A stretch of 24,529 nt of DNA from Bacteroidia bacterium. GTDB lineage: Bacteria; Bacteroidota; Bacteroidia; Bacteroidales; Dysgonomonadaceae. The notes below the pieces were generated by a model. It saw nothing but the letters and a program-made list of their open reading frames with translations, was not told where the DNA came from and ran no database searches. A program made the position numbers and the translations under genes. Location: positions 1 through 24,529 of the forward strand of contig JAUNRY010000006.1 in assembly GCA_030539475.1 (NCBI GenBank). Direction: 5' to 3'. Shown in pieces: positions 9,466 to 18,101 of this stretch (its first letter is position 1; each line of letters opens with the position of its first letter).

Positions 9466-10632
9466 ATGAAAACGAAATCAACCACAGTAAAAAACATACT
9501 TTCGGGTATGCTTCTTTTACTCGCCTCGGCGCTGATGCTGTCGTGCACTCAAAAGTCGGGCTACACCATCACCGGCGAAATCGACCCGCAAATGTTTTCG
9601 GTAGACTCCATTTACCTATATCGTTCCGATGCCACTCCCTTTGCATCGGCACCCGTTAAAGACGGCAAGTTCACACTCAAAGGGCATGTAGAAAAAGTGG
9701 AAAAAGCCATGATTGGAAACATCGGGCAACAGTTCGCCACAAACATCATCATAGAAAACGGACAGCAATACGAACTCCTCATTAAAGACGATATGATATT
9801 GCTCAAAGGCGGCGATATTCAGGAAAAAGTATTGGGGTTCGTGAACAGCGAAGAATACAAGAACGCCGTGAGAAATTACAACGAAACCGGCGAAGCGTTA
9901 TTGGAAGATTATGATGAAAACGACAAAGAAAGAGCCGAAGAAATTGAACTTATTTTGGATGAAAAAGGCAATAAGGTGCTGGAAATAGAAAACGCGCACT
10001 TTGCCAGGCTTATAGAAGGCAATGAGCCCACAATTGTGAAGCTGCTTGCCCTCACCGAAACGCAAGATTGGAGAAACTATCCGGTTGAAAAACGCAACCA
10101 ACTGCTCGATGAATACGAAAAAGAACTGGGACAAAACGAACTGATTGACGAGTACAGAGACTATCTTTCGGGCGAGGAAGAACTCCTTGCTGCCGCACAA
10201 GGCGTTTCAGTTGGAAACCCCTACATCAACATCACGGCGCAAACCCGCGAAAAACAGCCGGTGGAGCTTGCCAATGTAATAGCCGGCAACAAATACACCC
10301 TGCTCGAGTTCTGGGCATCGTGGTGCGGCCCCTGCCGGGCAGAAATTCCTCACCTCAAAAGAGTGTACGAAAAATACAAATCAGAAGGCTTTGAAATTTA
10401 CGCCATTTCGGTTGACGACGAAGAAGCCGATTGGCTGAAAGCGCTCGATGAAGTAAATACCCCGTGGATAAACGTACGCAACGCCGAAGGATTTAACGGC
10501 GGAGCGGTGAAATCATACGGAATACAAGGCGTTCCATCCAGCTTCCTTATCGATAAAGAAGGAAACATCGTAGCCTCCATGGATCAATTGAGAGGCGAAG
10601 AAATGGACAAAGTTATGGAAGGCCTGTTTTAA
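9466..10632 (+). CDS. TlpA-like thioredoxin lipoprotein with DUF4369 domain, copy 1
   Basis: Envelope-anchored thiol-disulfide oxidoreductase of 388 residues. The lipoprotein signal peptide ends in LMLSC (lipidated Cys at about 27). A DUF4369-type beta domain follows (about 31-130, opening GYTITGEID), then an acidic helical linker. The C-terminal thioredoxin/TlpA domain (about 251-388) has the WCGPC active site (Cys287 and Cys290) and the cis-proline loop GVPSSFLID (Pro357). Apart from the lipid-modified cysteine, the two active-site cysteines are the only ones. I prefer the ATG at 9466 over the in-frame ATG at 9436, because it aligns with the start of copy 2 and gives a normal short n-region. 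No acidic residues follow the lipid cysteine, which suggests periplasmic retention rather than surface export (inference). It begins 57 bases after SusD. The natural substrate is unknown; a reductase or isomerase role is likely. Confidence 0.88.
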   Translation: MKTKSTTVKNILSGMLLLLASALMLSCTQKSGYTITGEIDPQMFSVDSIYLYRSDATPFASAPVKDGKFTLKGHVEKVEKAMIGNIGQQFATNIIIENGQQYELLIKDDMILLKGGDIQEKVLGFVNSEEYKNAVRNYNETGEALLEDYDENDKERAEEIELILDEKGNKVLEIENAHFARLIEGNEPTIVKLLALTETQDWRNYPVEKRNQLLDEYEKELGQNELIDEYRDYLSGEEELLAAAQGVSVGNPYINITAQTREKQPVELANVIAGNKYTLLEFWASWCGPCRAEIPHLKRVYEKYKSEGFEIYAISVDDEEADWLKALDEVNTPWINVRNAEGFNGGAVKSYGIQGVPSSFLIDKEGNIVASMDQLRGEEMDKVMEGLF

Positions 10633-10668
10633 AAAAAAGATGACGTGATACTTTTTTGTTTTCCCCCA

Positions 10669-10728
10669 CCTGAAAGAGGGCCGAAAGGCTGAGACGAAGA
10701 TTCCTCGGCTTTGAAAACCCTCTTCAGG
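10669..10728 (+). repeat. Nested stem-loop in the gap between TlpA copies 1 and 2
   Basis: The outer arms CCTGAAAGAGGG (10669-10680) and CCCTCTTCAGG (10718-10728) pair with one bulged A. Inside them AAAGGCTGAG (10684-10693) pairs with CTCGGCTTT (10704-10712), with one bulged G and one G-U. No U-run follows on either strand, so it is unlikely to be a simple intrinsic terminator. An RNA stability or processing element within the operon fits better. Confidence 0.6.
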
Positions 10729-10804
10729 AAAGGGCGGAAAAAGAGAAAACCGAAAAAAAAATTATTCAACAACAAACAAAACAACATTTAATACAACTAA
10801 GAAA

Positions 10805-11968
10805 ATGAAAAAAAAATCAACCGTTTTAAAAAACATGCTGTCAGGTATTATTATACTCGCAGCCGTTACGCTGATGTCGTGCAACGCCAACAAATCGGGC
10901 TACACCATTACAGGAACAATAGACCCCGATGTAATTTCTTTCGATTCAATATACCTTTACAATCAAAAAATGGAAACCATAGCCTCGGCGCCCATGCAAG
11001 ACGGCCGGTTTGAAATGAAAGGAAAAACAGAACAGCCTCAAAAGCTGGTGATCGGAAACATTGCAGCCAATTTCGGGTTAGAAATTATTCTCGAAAACGC
11101 AACGTACACCATGGTAGTAAACGATGACGAGTTCTCGCTCAAAGGCGGAAACATTCACGACAAAGTGATGGGATTCAACAACAACGCGGAATACAACAAT
11201 GCATTGGAGGAATACCACGCAGCCGAAGATGAATTTTTTGCCATAGACGAAAAAGACACCGCAAAACTGAAAGTGGCCGAAGTGGAAATGGACGAAAAAG
11301 CCAAAGCCGTGATGAAAATACAAGACGACCATTTCCGCCGCCTATTGGAAGGAAACGAACCCACACTCACCAAGCTGTTTGCACTGAATCAATCGCAAGA
11401 CTGGAGAGGATATCCCATAGAAAAACGCCTCGAACTGCTCGACACGTATGAAAAAGAACTGGGCAAACACGAACTCATTGACGAGTACAGGCAATACCTC
11501 ACCACGGAAGAAGAACTCACTGCCGCCGCCGAAACAGTTGCCGTGGGCCAGCCCTTCATTAACATTGCAGCGCAAACACGCGATAAAGAAACAGTGGAAC
11601 TTGCCCGTGTAGTATCTGAAAACGAATACACACTGCTCGATTTTTGGGCATCGTGGTGCGGGCCGTGCAGAGCCGAAATGCCTCACCTCAAAAAAGAATA
11701 TGAAAAATACAAAGACAAAGGATTTGAAATTTACGCCATCTCACTCGACGACAAAGAATCCGATTGGTTAAAAGCACTCGACGAAGAAAATACGCCGTGG
11801 ATAAACGTACACAATGCCGAAGGCTTTAACGGCGAAGTAGTAAAACTATACGGCATACAAGGCATTCCATCCGCTTTTCTTATCGATAAAGAAGGCACCA
11901 TTGTAGCCTCTAACGATGATGTAAGAGGCGACGATTTAGCAACATTACTGGAAAGCCTCCTGAAATAA
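10805..11968 (+). CDS. TlpA-like thioredoxin lipoprotein with DUF4369 domain, copy 2
   Basis: Paralogue of the preceding gene, 387 residues with the same architecture. The lipobox is LMSC (lipid Cys at about 26). The DUF4369-type domain begins GYTITGTID, followed by a charged helical linker and a thioredoxin domain with WCGPC (Cys285 and Cys288) and cis-proline loop GIPSAFLID (Pro355). It is closest to copy 1 over most of its length: shared GYTITG, LIDEYR.YL, DWLKALDE.NTPWINV and AEGFNG blocks. It has no cysteines beyond the lipid and active-site ones. The 172-base gap upstream, with the nested hairpin, is the largest within this gene cluster, so copies 2 and 3 may be expressed at a different level from copy 1. 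The specific substrate cannot be inferred. Confidence 0.9.
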   Translation: MKKKSTVLKNMLSGIIILAAVTLMSCNANKSGYTITGTIDPDVISFDSIYLYNQKMETIASAPMQDGRFEMKGKTEQPQKLVIGNIAANFGLEIILENATYTMVVNDDEFSLKGGNIHDKVMGFNNNAEYNNALEEYHAAEDEFFAIDEKDTAKLKVAEVEMDEKAKAVMKIQDDHFRRLLEGNEPTLTKLFALNQSQDWRGYPIEKRLELLDTYEKELGKHELIDEYRQYLTTEEELTAAAETVAVGQPFINIAAQTRDKETVELARVVSENEYTLLDFWASWCGPCRAEMPHLKKEYEKYKDKGFEIYAISLDDKESDWLKALDEENTPWINVHNAEGFNGEVVKLYGIQGIPSAFLIDKEGTIVASNDDVRGDDLATLLESLLK

Positions 11969-12050
11969 GCATTTACAGCCGGCTGCGTCTTTCTTCCCCC
12001 GCGGAATAAATTATTCAACGAGCCAAAAACATTTTTTAAATTATTAAATA

Positions 12051-13226
12051 ATGAAAAAAACAACATCCTTCACCTCTGCCCTTGCCCTGCTCATTGCGCT
12101 TGCAATGGTAGCGGCATCGTGCACACAAACAAAAAAAGAAACAGGATACAAAATAAACGGAACCGTTCTGGCATCCGTCAGCATAGATTCTATCAACCTG
12201 TATGAACCAACGGGCGAAAAAATAGAATCCGTTCCGGTTATCAACAATAAATTTGTATTCACGGGAAAACTCGATGAGCCCAGGTACCTGATTATCGGAA
12301 ACGAAGAAGCCTATTTTTCAACCGATATCATTCTCGAAAATACCAACTACAACATAACCATCCTCGAAGATGGCGACACTTACATAGAAGGCGGCAGCAT
12401 TCATCCCGACGTTCTCGGTTACAGGCAATCTGAAGAATACATTGTACTGAGAGACGCTTACACGATTGGTATGGACGAAGCTTTTGAAGATGTTGACATG
12501 GACAACGAAGAACAGGTAATGGAAGCCCGCCGGGCAATGACCGAATATGAAGACAAGCTTTTCGCCTACACCGCCGAGCAAGGGCCGCGGGTAATTGAAG
12601 GCAACTACCCTACCATTACCAAAATGTTCGCGTTGATTTTCAACCAGAATTGGGAAAAATATCCCCCCGATAAAATTCGGGAACTGCTCAACGAATACGA
12701 AAAAGAAGTTGGCCCGCACCCCGACCTCGTGCTTTTCCGCAACAACGTGGAGCAAAGCGAACAAATGATGGCAAACCAGCAAAACGTATCCAACGGAGCT
12801 CCCTATCGGGAAATTACCGGCCAAAGCCGCGACGGCAACACGGTGCAACTATCCGATGTGGTGGCCGAAAACAAATACACCCTGTTGGAGTTCTGGGCAT
12901 CGTGGTGCGGCCCCTGCCGCGCAGAAATTCCAAATCTCAAGAAAGTGTACGAAAAATACAAATCGCAGGGACTGGAAATAATTTCCGTATCGCTCGACTC
13001 AGATCAGGCGCATTGGACCAACGCGCTGGACGACGAAAAAACCACCTGGATAAACATCCTCGTAAACAACGATTTTAAAAATCCCGATGTGGCTCAATAC
13101 GGCGTTATGGGCGTACCCGCAAGTTTCCTCATAAACAACGAAGGCATCATTGTTGCCAACAATCAGGAACTGAGGGAATTTGAACTGGAAAGGACCCTCG
13201 ACAGAATTATGAATGCAAAAGAATAG
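12051..13226 (+). CDS. TlpA-like thioredoxin lipoprotein with DUF4369 domain, copy 3
   Basis: Third tandem paralogue, 391 residues. The lipoprotein signal ends AASC (lipid Cys at about 24). The DUF4369-type domain begins GYKINGTV, then an acidic linker, then a thioredoxin domain with WCGPC (Cys286 and Cys289) and cis-proline loop GVPASFLIN. It is the most divergent of the three outside the catalytic core. For example, the DWLKALDE.NTPWINV block of copies 1 and 2 is replaced by HWTNALDDEKTTWINI, and the AEGFNG segment is absent. The core around WCGPC is nevertheless nearly the same DNA as in copy 1. An AAATTATTCAAC motif 32 bases upstream of its start also occurs 34 bases upstream of copy 2. 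The second SusC gene starts 67 bases later. Confidence 0.9.
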   Translation: MKKTTSFTSALALLIALAMVAASCTQTKKETGYKINGTVLASVSIDSINLYEPTGEKIESVPVINNKFVFTGKLDEPRYLIIGNEEAYFSTDIILENTNYNITILEDGDTYIEGGSIHPDVLGYRQSEEYIVLRDAYTIGMDEAFEDVDMDNEEQVMEARRAMTEYEDKLFAYTAEQGPRVIEGNYPTITKMFALIFNQNWEKYPPDKIRELLNEYEKEVGPHPDLVLFRNNVEQSEQMMANQQNVSNGAPYREITGQSRDGNTVQLSDVVAENKYTLLEFWASWCGPCRAEIPNLKKVYEKYKSQGLEIISVSLDSDQAHWTNALDDEKTTWINILVNNDFKNPDVAQYGVMGVPASFLINNEGIIVANNQELREFELERTLDRIMNAKE

Positions 13227-13293
13227 ACTTTTATCTATCTATTACTTAATGAACCAATCAACAAATTGTTACTCACAAAAGAACTAATCGCTT

Positions 13294-16200
13294 ATGAAAT
13301 TTTTATTAGTATTACTGACGCTTACGTTGTCGATAGGCAACGCGCTGGCGCAAAACGCGGCATCAGCCCCCCAGCAGGACGGAAAACAAGTGGAACTCAA
13401 AGGCACCGTTCTCGATGAAGATAAAAACCCCCTGCCGGGCGTTTACGTATTTGTCGAGAGCACAAGCATCTACACCACAACCGATAACGAAGGAAAGTTC
13501 ACCATGAACCTGCCCGCCGGCTTCGAAATGATTGTAACATTCTCCTTTTTAGGTTTCGAAAGTCATTACCACATTTTCGAAGGCAATGCCGACGAAATAA
13601 CCGTTACAATGCAAGAAGACGAAACCATGCTCGACGACGTGGTAGTTGTAGGTTACGGAAGCCGGGAACGCAGAAGCCTTTCCAGCTCCATTGCCTCGTT
13701 AGACAAACACCAGCTCGAAGTATTGGCGCCAACCAGCAACTCGTTAGACAATATGTTGGCGGGAACTGTAAAAGGAGTTTTAATCCGTCCAACCAGCGGA
13801 CAGCCCGGCGCCATACCCGTCATTAATGTGCGCGGTATCACCTCTCCCATTCCCAAAATAAACAACTCGCAGATAAGCAACATTCCCCTGTTTGTTATCG
13901 ATGGCGTACCCATCTATCTGCAGGAAACTTCGCTCAACCCTCTGTTGGCTATTTCTCCAAACGACATTGAGAGTATCGATGTATTGAAAGATGCCGCCGC
14001 CACCGCCATCTACGGATCGCGCGGAGCAAACGGAGTGATACTGGTAAAAACAAAGAGCGGAAGAAAAACAGAAAGCCTCGAAATTCAGGCCGGATACACC
14101 TTCTCGGTGGGCAATCCCATAAAAAGATACAAGGTTTTGAACAGGACAGAGTTTATGAACCTGCAAGACGAAGTACTCAGAAACACGGTAGATGCCGTAA
14201 ACAGCGGCACTTCCTTGAGTTCGATAGACGTTTTGTCAAACTATGGGCTCATTGATGAAGACCCCGATACCTATCAAATGGTGTACAACGGGCTTAATAC
14301 TTCCAGATACGGAAATGCCGACACCGATTGGGTGAGAGCCACACAAAACAAAAACGCGCAAACACACCAGTATAATATGAGTGCGCGCGGTGGAACTCAC
14401 TACTCAGCCTACTCCTTTTCATTCAACGGAATCAACCAGGAAGGATTGTTCATAAAAGACAACTTCGAACGATACGGTGTGCGCTTTTCTCTGGATTTAG
14501 ACCTGTCGGAACGCTTTAAAATGGGAACCATACTCAATTACGGATACGCCAGCCGAAACAGCGGACAACAGATGGACGGCTTTTACGAAGACCGCTCCTG
14601 GAACGCGAGGCCCGACCTGCCCGTTTACACCGAAACAGGAGCCTTGCAGCGCATCCCCGATTACACGTATGGCGGAAGAGACGAAAAACCCAATCCCGTA
14701 GCCCTTTTCGAAAAAACATCCAAATTCAAAAGCCATCAGATATTCGGAAACTTTTATACGAATTATCAGATAATAAAAGGATTAAACTGGTATACCGATT
14801 TCAATATGTCGTATAACCGCTACGATAATTCGTTTTTCACTCCGTTGGATGCACTGGTACTCAGCCCTTGGTATCCCAGAGAAGCAACACTGAGCATTTC
14901 CGATTTTTCGAATTTCAACTCCTCCATAAACACGCGGTTAGATTACGCCCTAACCGTAAACAACCACAACTTCACGGCAATGGCAGGATTGGGAAGCGAC
15001 CGGGTATTCAACCAATCGAAATCCAATATGCTGTGGGGATTTCCAAACGACAAATACCTCCAGAATCCCGGCTCAGCCGGCACCCTCGTGAGCATGAACG
15101 ATACCGATACTTCCGAGGGATTAAACTCCGTTTACAGCCGCTTCACCTATAACTTCGACCATCGTTATTTGGCCGAAGTAGCCTGGCGCGCAGACCAATC
15201 ATCAAAATTCGGGCCCGGAAACAGATGGGGAACTTTCCCTGCATTGTCTTTGGCATGGAGAATCAACAACGAAAAATTCATGAGCAACACTCGCAATGTT
15301 GACGACCTGAAACTCCGCCTCAGCACAGGAAAAACAGGCTCCACAAATATCCCCGATTTTTCATACCGGCAGTACATTCAAAGTGGAGGAAGCAACACCT
15401 ACGGCGAAGAATTAACGCTCGTGCTGAGAAACACCCTGCCCAACGAAAACATACGCTGGGAAATGACAACGGAATACAACGCGGGAATAGACTTCTCCTT
15501 GTGGCAACACCGCCTCTACGGAAGCATGGACGTTTATCACCGCTATACCGACGGGGCGCTGGCGCCGGCTCCAAATAAACTGGAAACGGGATTGTCTGTT
15601 TACTACGCCAACATTATCGACATGAGCAACCGCGGCGTTGAGTTTCAACTCGGTGGAGATATCATCCGAAACAAAAACTTTACATGGAACAGCGAAATCA
15701 ACCTCTCCTCCAACCGAAACCGCATCGAGAAACTCAACGATGCCATACTCGATGACCTTTTCGAAGGCTTTATCGTAGGACAGCCCACCGGAGTAATGAA
15801 AGGATACGTGGTGGAAAAAATTGTGCAGACACAGGAAGAAATTGATGCACTCAATGACCAAGCCATGGAAAATGGAATACCCGTTTATCAGAACATGTCA
15901 ACCGGCCCGGGAGATTATCTCTATAAAGACCTCGACGGAAACGGTTATATTGACGAATACGACAGAGAAGTCATCACCAGGCCCGAACCAAAACTGTTTG
16001 GAGGATGGTCAAATACCTTCCAATACAAAAACTTCTCGCTGTCCATCCTCTCGCAATTCTCTTACGGCGGAAAAGCAATTTGGGAAAGCTTGCTCACCAA
16101 CTTAGGGGAACCGCTGGGAAACAATATCCTCAGAGAATTGTATCAGAACACATGGACGCCCGAAAATACAACAGCCATTTATCCCAAACTGGTAAATTCA

Positions 16201-16488
16201 CCCACATCGTGGCTCAATACGGCAATAAACACCCGCTCGGTTTTCGACAATTCTTTCTTCAGAGTAAGAAATGTGGCGCTAAGCTACGACGTGCCTGCCG
16301 GCAAATTGGAAAAATTGGGAGTTATGGGGCTGCAATTAAACCTGAACTTAACCAATTTGATTACTTTCACTCGCTGGCCGGGATTAGACCCCGACATTTC
16401 CAGCAATTTTGCTTCCGGAATGTCGTCAAACACCGACCCCTATCCATCAAGCAGAACAATGTCTATGGGAGTGAGAGCGACTTTTTAG
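13294..16488 (+). CDS. SusC/RagA-like TonB-dependent transporter without STN domain
   Basis: The second outer-membrane TonB-dependent channel of the locus, 1064 residues. The signal peptide covers about 1-20 (ending ALAQ). A carboxypeptidase D regulatory-like domain lies at about 34-107 (LKGTVLDEDKNPLPGVYVFV). The plug lies at about 113-255, with the classic DDVVVVGYGSRERRSL TonB-box-adjacent motif, VIDGVPI and AIYGSRGANGVILVKTKSG. A beta-barrel follows and ends MGVRATF. A calcium-loop-like DLDGNGYIDEYDRE segment occurs late in the barrel, as in many SusC proteins. It is about 110 residues shorter than the first SusC because it lacks STN, so it should transport without signalling through FecR. 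Its SusD partner starts 24 bases after the stop. Confidence 0.94.
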   Translation: MKFLLVLLTLTLSIGNALAQNAASAPQQDGKQVELKGTVLDEDKNPLPGVYVFVESTSIYTTTDNEGKFTMNLPAGFEMIVTFSFLGFESHYHIFEGNADEITVTMQEDETMLDDVVVVGYGSRERRSLSSSIASLDKHQLEVLAPTSNSLDNMLAGTVKGVLIRPTSGQPGAIPVINVRGITSPIPKINNSQISNIPLFVIDGVPIYLQETSLNPLLAISPNDIESIDVLKDAAATAIYGSRGANGVILVKTKSGRKTESLEIQAGYTFSVGNPIKRYKVLNRTEFMNLQDEVLRNTVDAVNSGTSLSSIDVLSNYGLIDEDPDTYQMVYNGLNTSRYGNADTDWVRATQNKNAQTHQYNMSARGGTHYSAYSFSFNGINQEGLFIKDNFERYGVRFSLDLDLSERFKMGTILNYGYASRNSGQQMDGFYEDRSWNARPDLPVYTETGALQRIPDYTYGGRDEKPNPVALFEKTSKFKSHQIFGNFYTNYQIIKGLNWYTDFNMSYNRYDNSFFTPLDALVLSPWYPREATLSISDFSNFNSSINTRLDYALTVNNHNFTAMAGLGSDRVFNQSKSNMLWGFPNDKYLQNPGSAGTLVSMNDTDTSEGLNSVYSRFTYNFDHRYLAEVAWRADQSSKFGPGNRWGTFPALSLAWRINNEKFMSNTRNVDDLKLRLSTGKTGSTNIPDFSYRQYIQSGGSNTYGEELTLVLRNTLPNENIRWEMTTEYNAGIDFSLWQHRLYGSMDVYHRYTDGALAPAPNKLETGLSVYYANIIDMSNRGVEFQLGGDIIRNKNFTWNSEINLSSNRNRIEKLNDAILDDLFEGFIVGQPTGVMKGYVVEKIVQTQEEIDALNDQAMENGIPVYQNMSTGPGDYLYKDLDGNGYIDEYDREVITRPEPKLFGGWSNTFQYKNFSLSILSQFSYGGKAIWESLLTNLGEPLGNNILRELYQNTWTPENTTAIYPKLVNSPTSWLNTAINTRSVFDNSFFRVRNVALSYDVPAGKLEKLGVMGLQLNLNLTNLITFTRWPGLDPDISSNFASGMSSNTDPYPSSRTMSMGVRATF

Positions 16489-16512
16489 TTTAACTTATAA
16501 AACAATAAAACA

Positions 16513-17979
16513 ATGAACGCGAAATACAAATACCTAATTATAATATGCTGCAGCGTAATGCTGTGGGGATGTAACCTGATAGGCGACATAGACAGTATTG
16601 AACAAAAAAACGTTCTTACCGATGAAACGCAAATACCCGACAAAGCTTCCGCCCGGTTTGCATTGAACGGCGTGTATGCGAGTTGGAGAACAATGGGCAT
16701 TGGATGGTTTGTGAGCTACCTCACCACATTGACGCAGGCGCAATTACCTCCCAACCTGAACGGGATTGAAGGATTTGCTACAAACGAAGTAACCATCGAC
16801 AATCCAGGCGTAAGAAACAATTATATGGAATTGTATAATATCATCAACAACGCCAATACCCTCTTGGCAAACCTGGAAAAAGCAACCATTCCCGATCTGC
16901 CACAAGAAGAAAAAGACGAAATTGTGGCGCAAGCCCGCTTTCACAGAGCTTGTGCCCATTTTCACCTGCTGCGGCAGTACGGCGAATTTTTTGACGTAAA
17001 TTCAAAATACGGCATCGTAATCAGCGATAAGCCCGAAAGAGACAATACGCCGCAACAACGAGCCACCGTGGCCGATAGTTACGATTTCATCATCGCCGAT
17101 TTGGAGTATGCCATAGAAAACTGCCCCAACGAGTTTGTGGAAAACTTCCGCGTGAGCAGCACCACGGCAAAAGCGCTGCTCTCGAAAGTATATTTGTCGA
17201 AAGCCGATTTCACCAATGCGGCTATGTACGCCATAGAAGTAATTGAAGAAGCGCCCGATGCCGGATACATGCTGGAAGATTATTATTACCTGGATATTTT
17301 CGAAAACAGTTTCAATTCTTTCGAAGTGTTGTTTGCCCCTCATATTGTTCAGATAACCAACTTGGGAATGATGGGTTACGATGCGATAGAATTGGGCCCG
17401 ACCCTTATCCGCATTGCCGACGAACTGGTGCCGGGTGAAGGCGATTTGTTTACCGGAGAAGGATTCGACCCTCGTTTCGCAATGACTTATCCGACAATGA
17501 TGTTTGAAGAAGGAGAATTTATACAAGTAATAGAAAAATATCCTATGCTGGACTACATTGCCGGAAAACCGGATCACACCTACTTCATGCTTCGTTTGGG
17601 CGAAATTTACCTGATTGCCGCCGAAGCCGAATTCAGGCGCGAAGGGGGCAACAAAACCAGGGCAAGGTCATTTCTTCAAACCATTTGCAACCGCGCCTCA
17701 ATAGCCGATTTTCCCCGCCCGTCTTACGGTAGGAACTATGCCCGCAACATCTCCGATGACGATTTTCTGGAAACGCTCCTCAAGCACAAATACATTGAGC
17801 TGAGCCACGAAAACGGCGAAGAATGGTACGACCTGGTGCGCTACAAAATAGTTGACAATATGCAGATAGCTCCCGATTACGTAGCTTCAGACCGCCACTT
17901 AGTGTTTCCCATTCCCCAATCGGCAAGAGCAGGAAATCCGTTGTTAGAACAAAATCCGGGATATCCGGGCGCTAACTAA
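16513..17979 (+). CDS. SusD/RagB-family surface lipoprotein, second pair
   Basis: Predicted substrate-binding lipoprotein partner of the second SusC, 488 residues. The signal peptide ends LWGC (lipid Cys at about 20), followed by NLIGDID with acidic residues soon after, compatible with surface exposure. SusD-family features are present: an ELYNIINNANTLLANL helix, the AQARFHRACAHFHLLRQYGEFF segment, a TPR-like KALLSKVYLSKADFTNAAMYA, the late GEIYLIAAEAEFRREGGNKTRA block, and a C-terminal FPIPQSARAGNPLLEQNPGY motif. It is clearly divergent from the first SusD, so the two pairs probably bind different ligands or ligand parts. A hairpin terminator 12 bases after the stop marks the likely end of the transcript. 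Confidence 0.94.
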   Translation: MNAKYKYLIIICCSVMLWGCNLIGDIDSIEQKNVLTDETQIPDKASARFALNGVYASWRTMGIGWFVSYLTTLTQAQLPPNLNGIEGFATNEVTIDNPGVRNNYMELYNIINNANTLLANLEKATIPDLPQEEKDEIVAQARFHRACAHFHLLRQYGEFFDVNSKYGIVISDKPERDNTPQQRATVADSYDFIIADLEYAIENCPNEFVENFRVSSTTAKALLSKVYLSKADFTNAAMYAIEVIEEAPDAGYMLEDYYYLDIFENSFNSFEVLFAPHIVQITNLGMMGYDAIELGPTLIRIADELVPGEGDLFTGEGFDPRFAMTYPTMMFEEGEFIQVIEKYPMLDYIAGKPDHTYFMLRLGEIYLIAAEAEFRREGGNKTRARSFLQTICNRASIADFPRPSYGRNYARNISDDDFLETLLKHKYIELSHENGEEWYDLVRYKIVDNMQIAPDYVASDRHLVFPIPQSARAGNPLLEQNPGYPGAN

Positions 17980-17991
17980 CGAATTTATCAT

Positions 17992-18040
17992 AAAACACAA
18001 TGCACTCAACGTTTTTCACAAGCACAGTGCATTGTGTTTT
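17992..18040 (+). terminator. Terminator-like hairpin after the second SusD
   Basis: A perfect 15-base inverted repeat, AAAACACAATGCACT (17992-18006) and AGTGCATTGTGTTTT (18026-18040), encloses a 19-base loop. The A-tract and T-tract on the outer flanks are typical of an intrinsic terminator that can act in either direction. The T-tract is short (4 bases), so some read-through into the M16 genes is possible. Confidence 0.7.
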
Positions 18041-18101
18041 CACAACCATTTTCAACAAAAGTTTCCATTTTGCCACAATGTAAAAAGTAAAAAATAAACA
18101 G

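Noticed and set aside
10669..10728. Intrinsic terminator between TlpA copies 1 and 2
   Set aside because: The hairpin is real but no T-run follows in either direction, so it was listed as a structural repeat instead.
11976..11985. CAGCCGGCTG palindrome after TlpA copy 2
   Set aside because: Only 10 bases, no loop and no T-run; likely chance in a short gap.
16005..16493. Forward frame of 162 codons overlapping the end of the second SusC
   Set aside because: Out of frame with a well-conserved SusC C-terminus and without recognisable domains.
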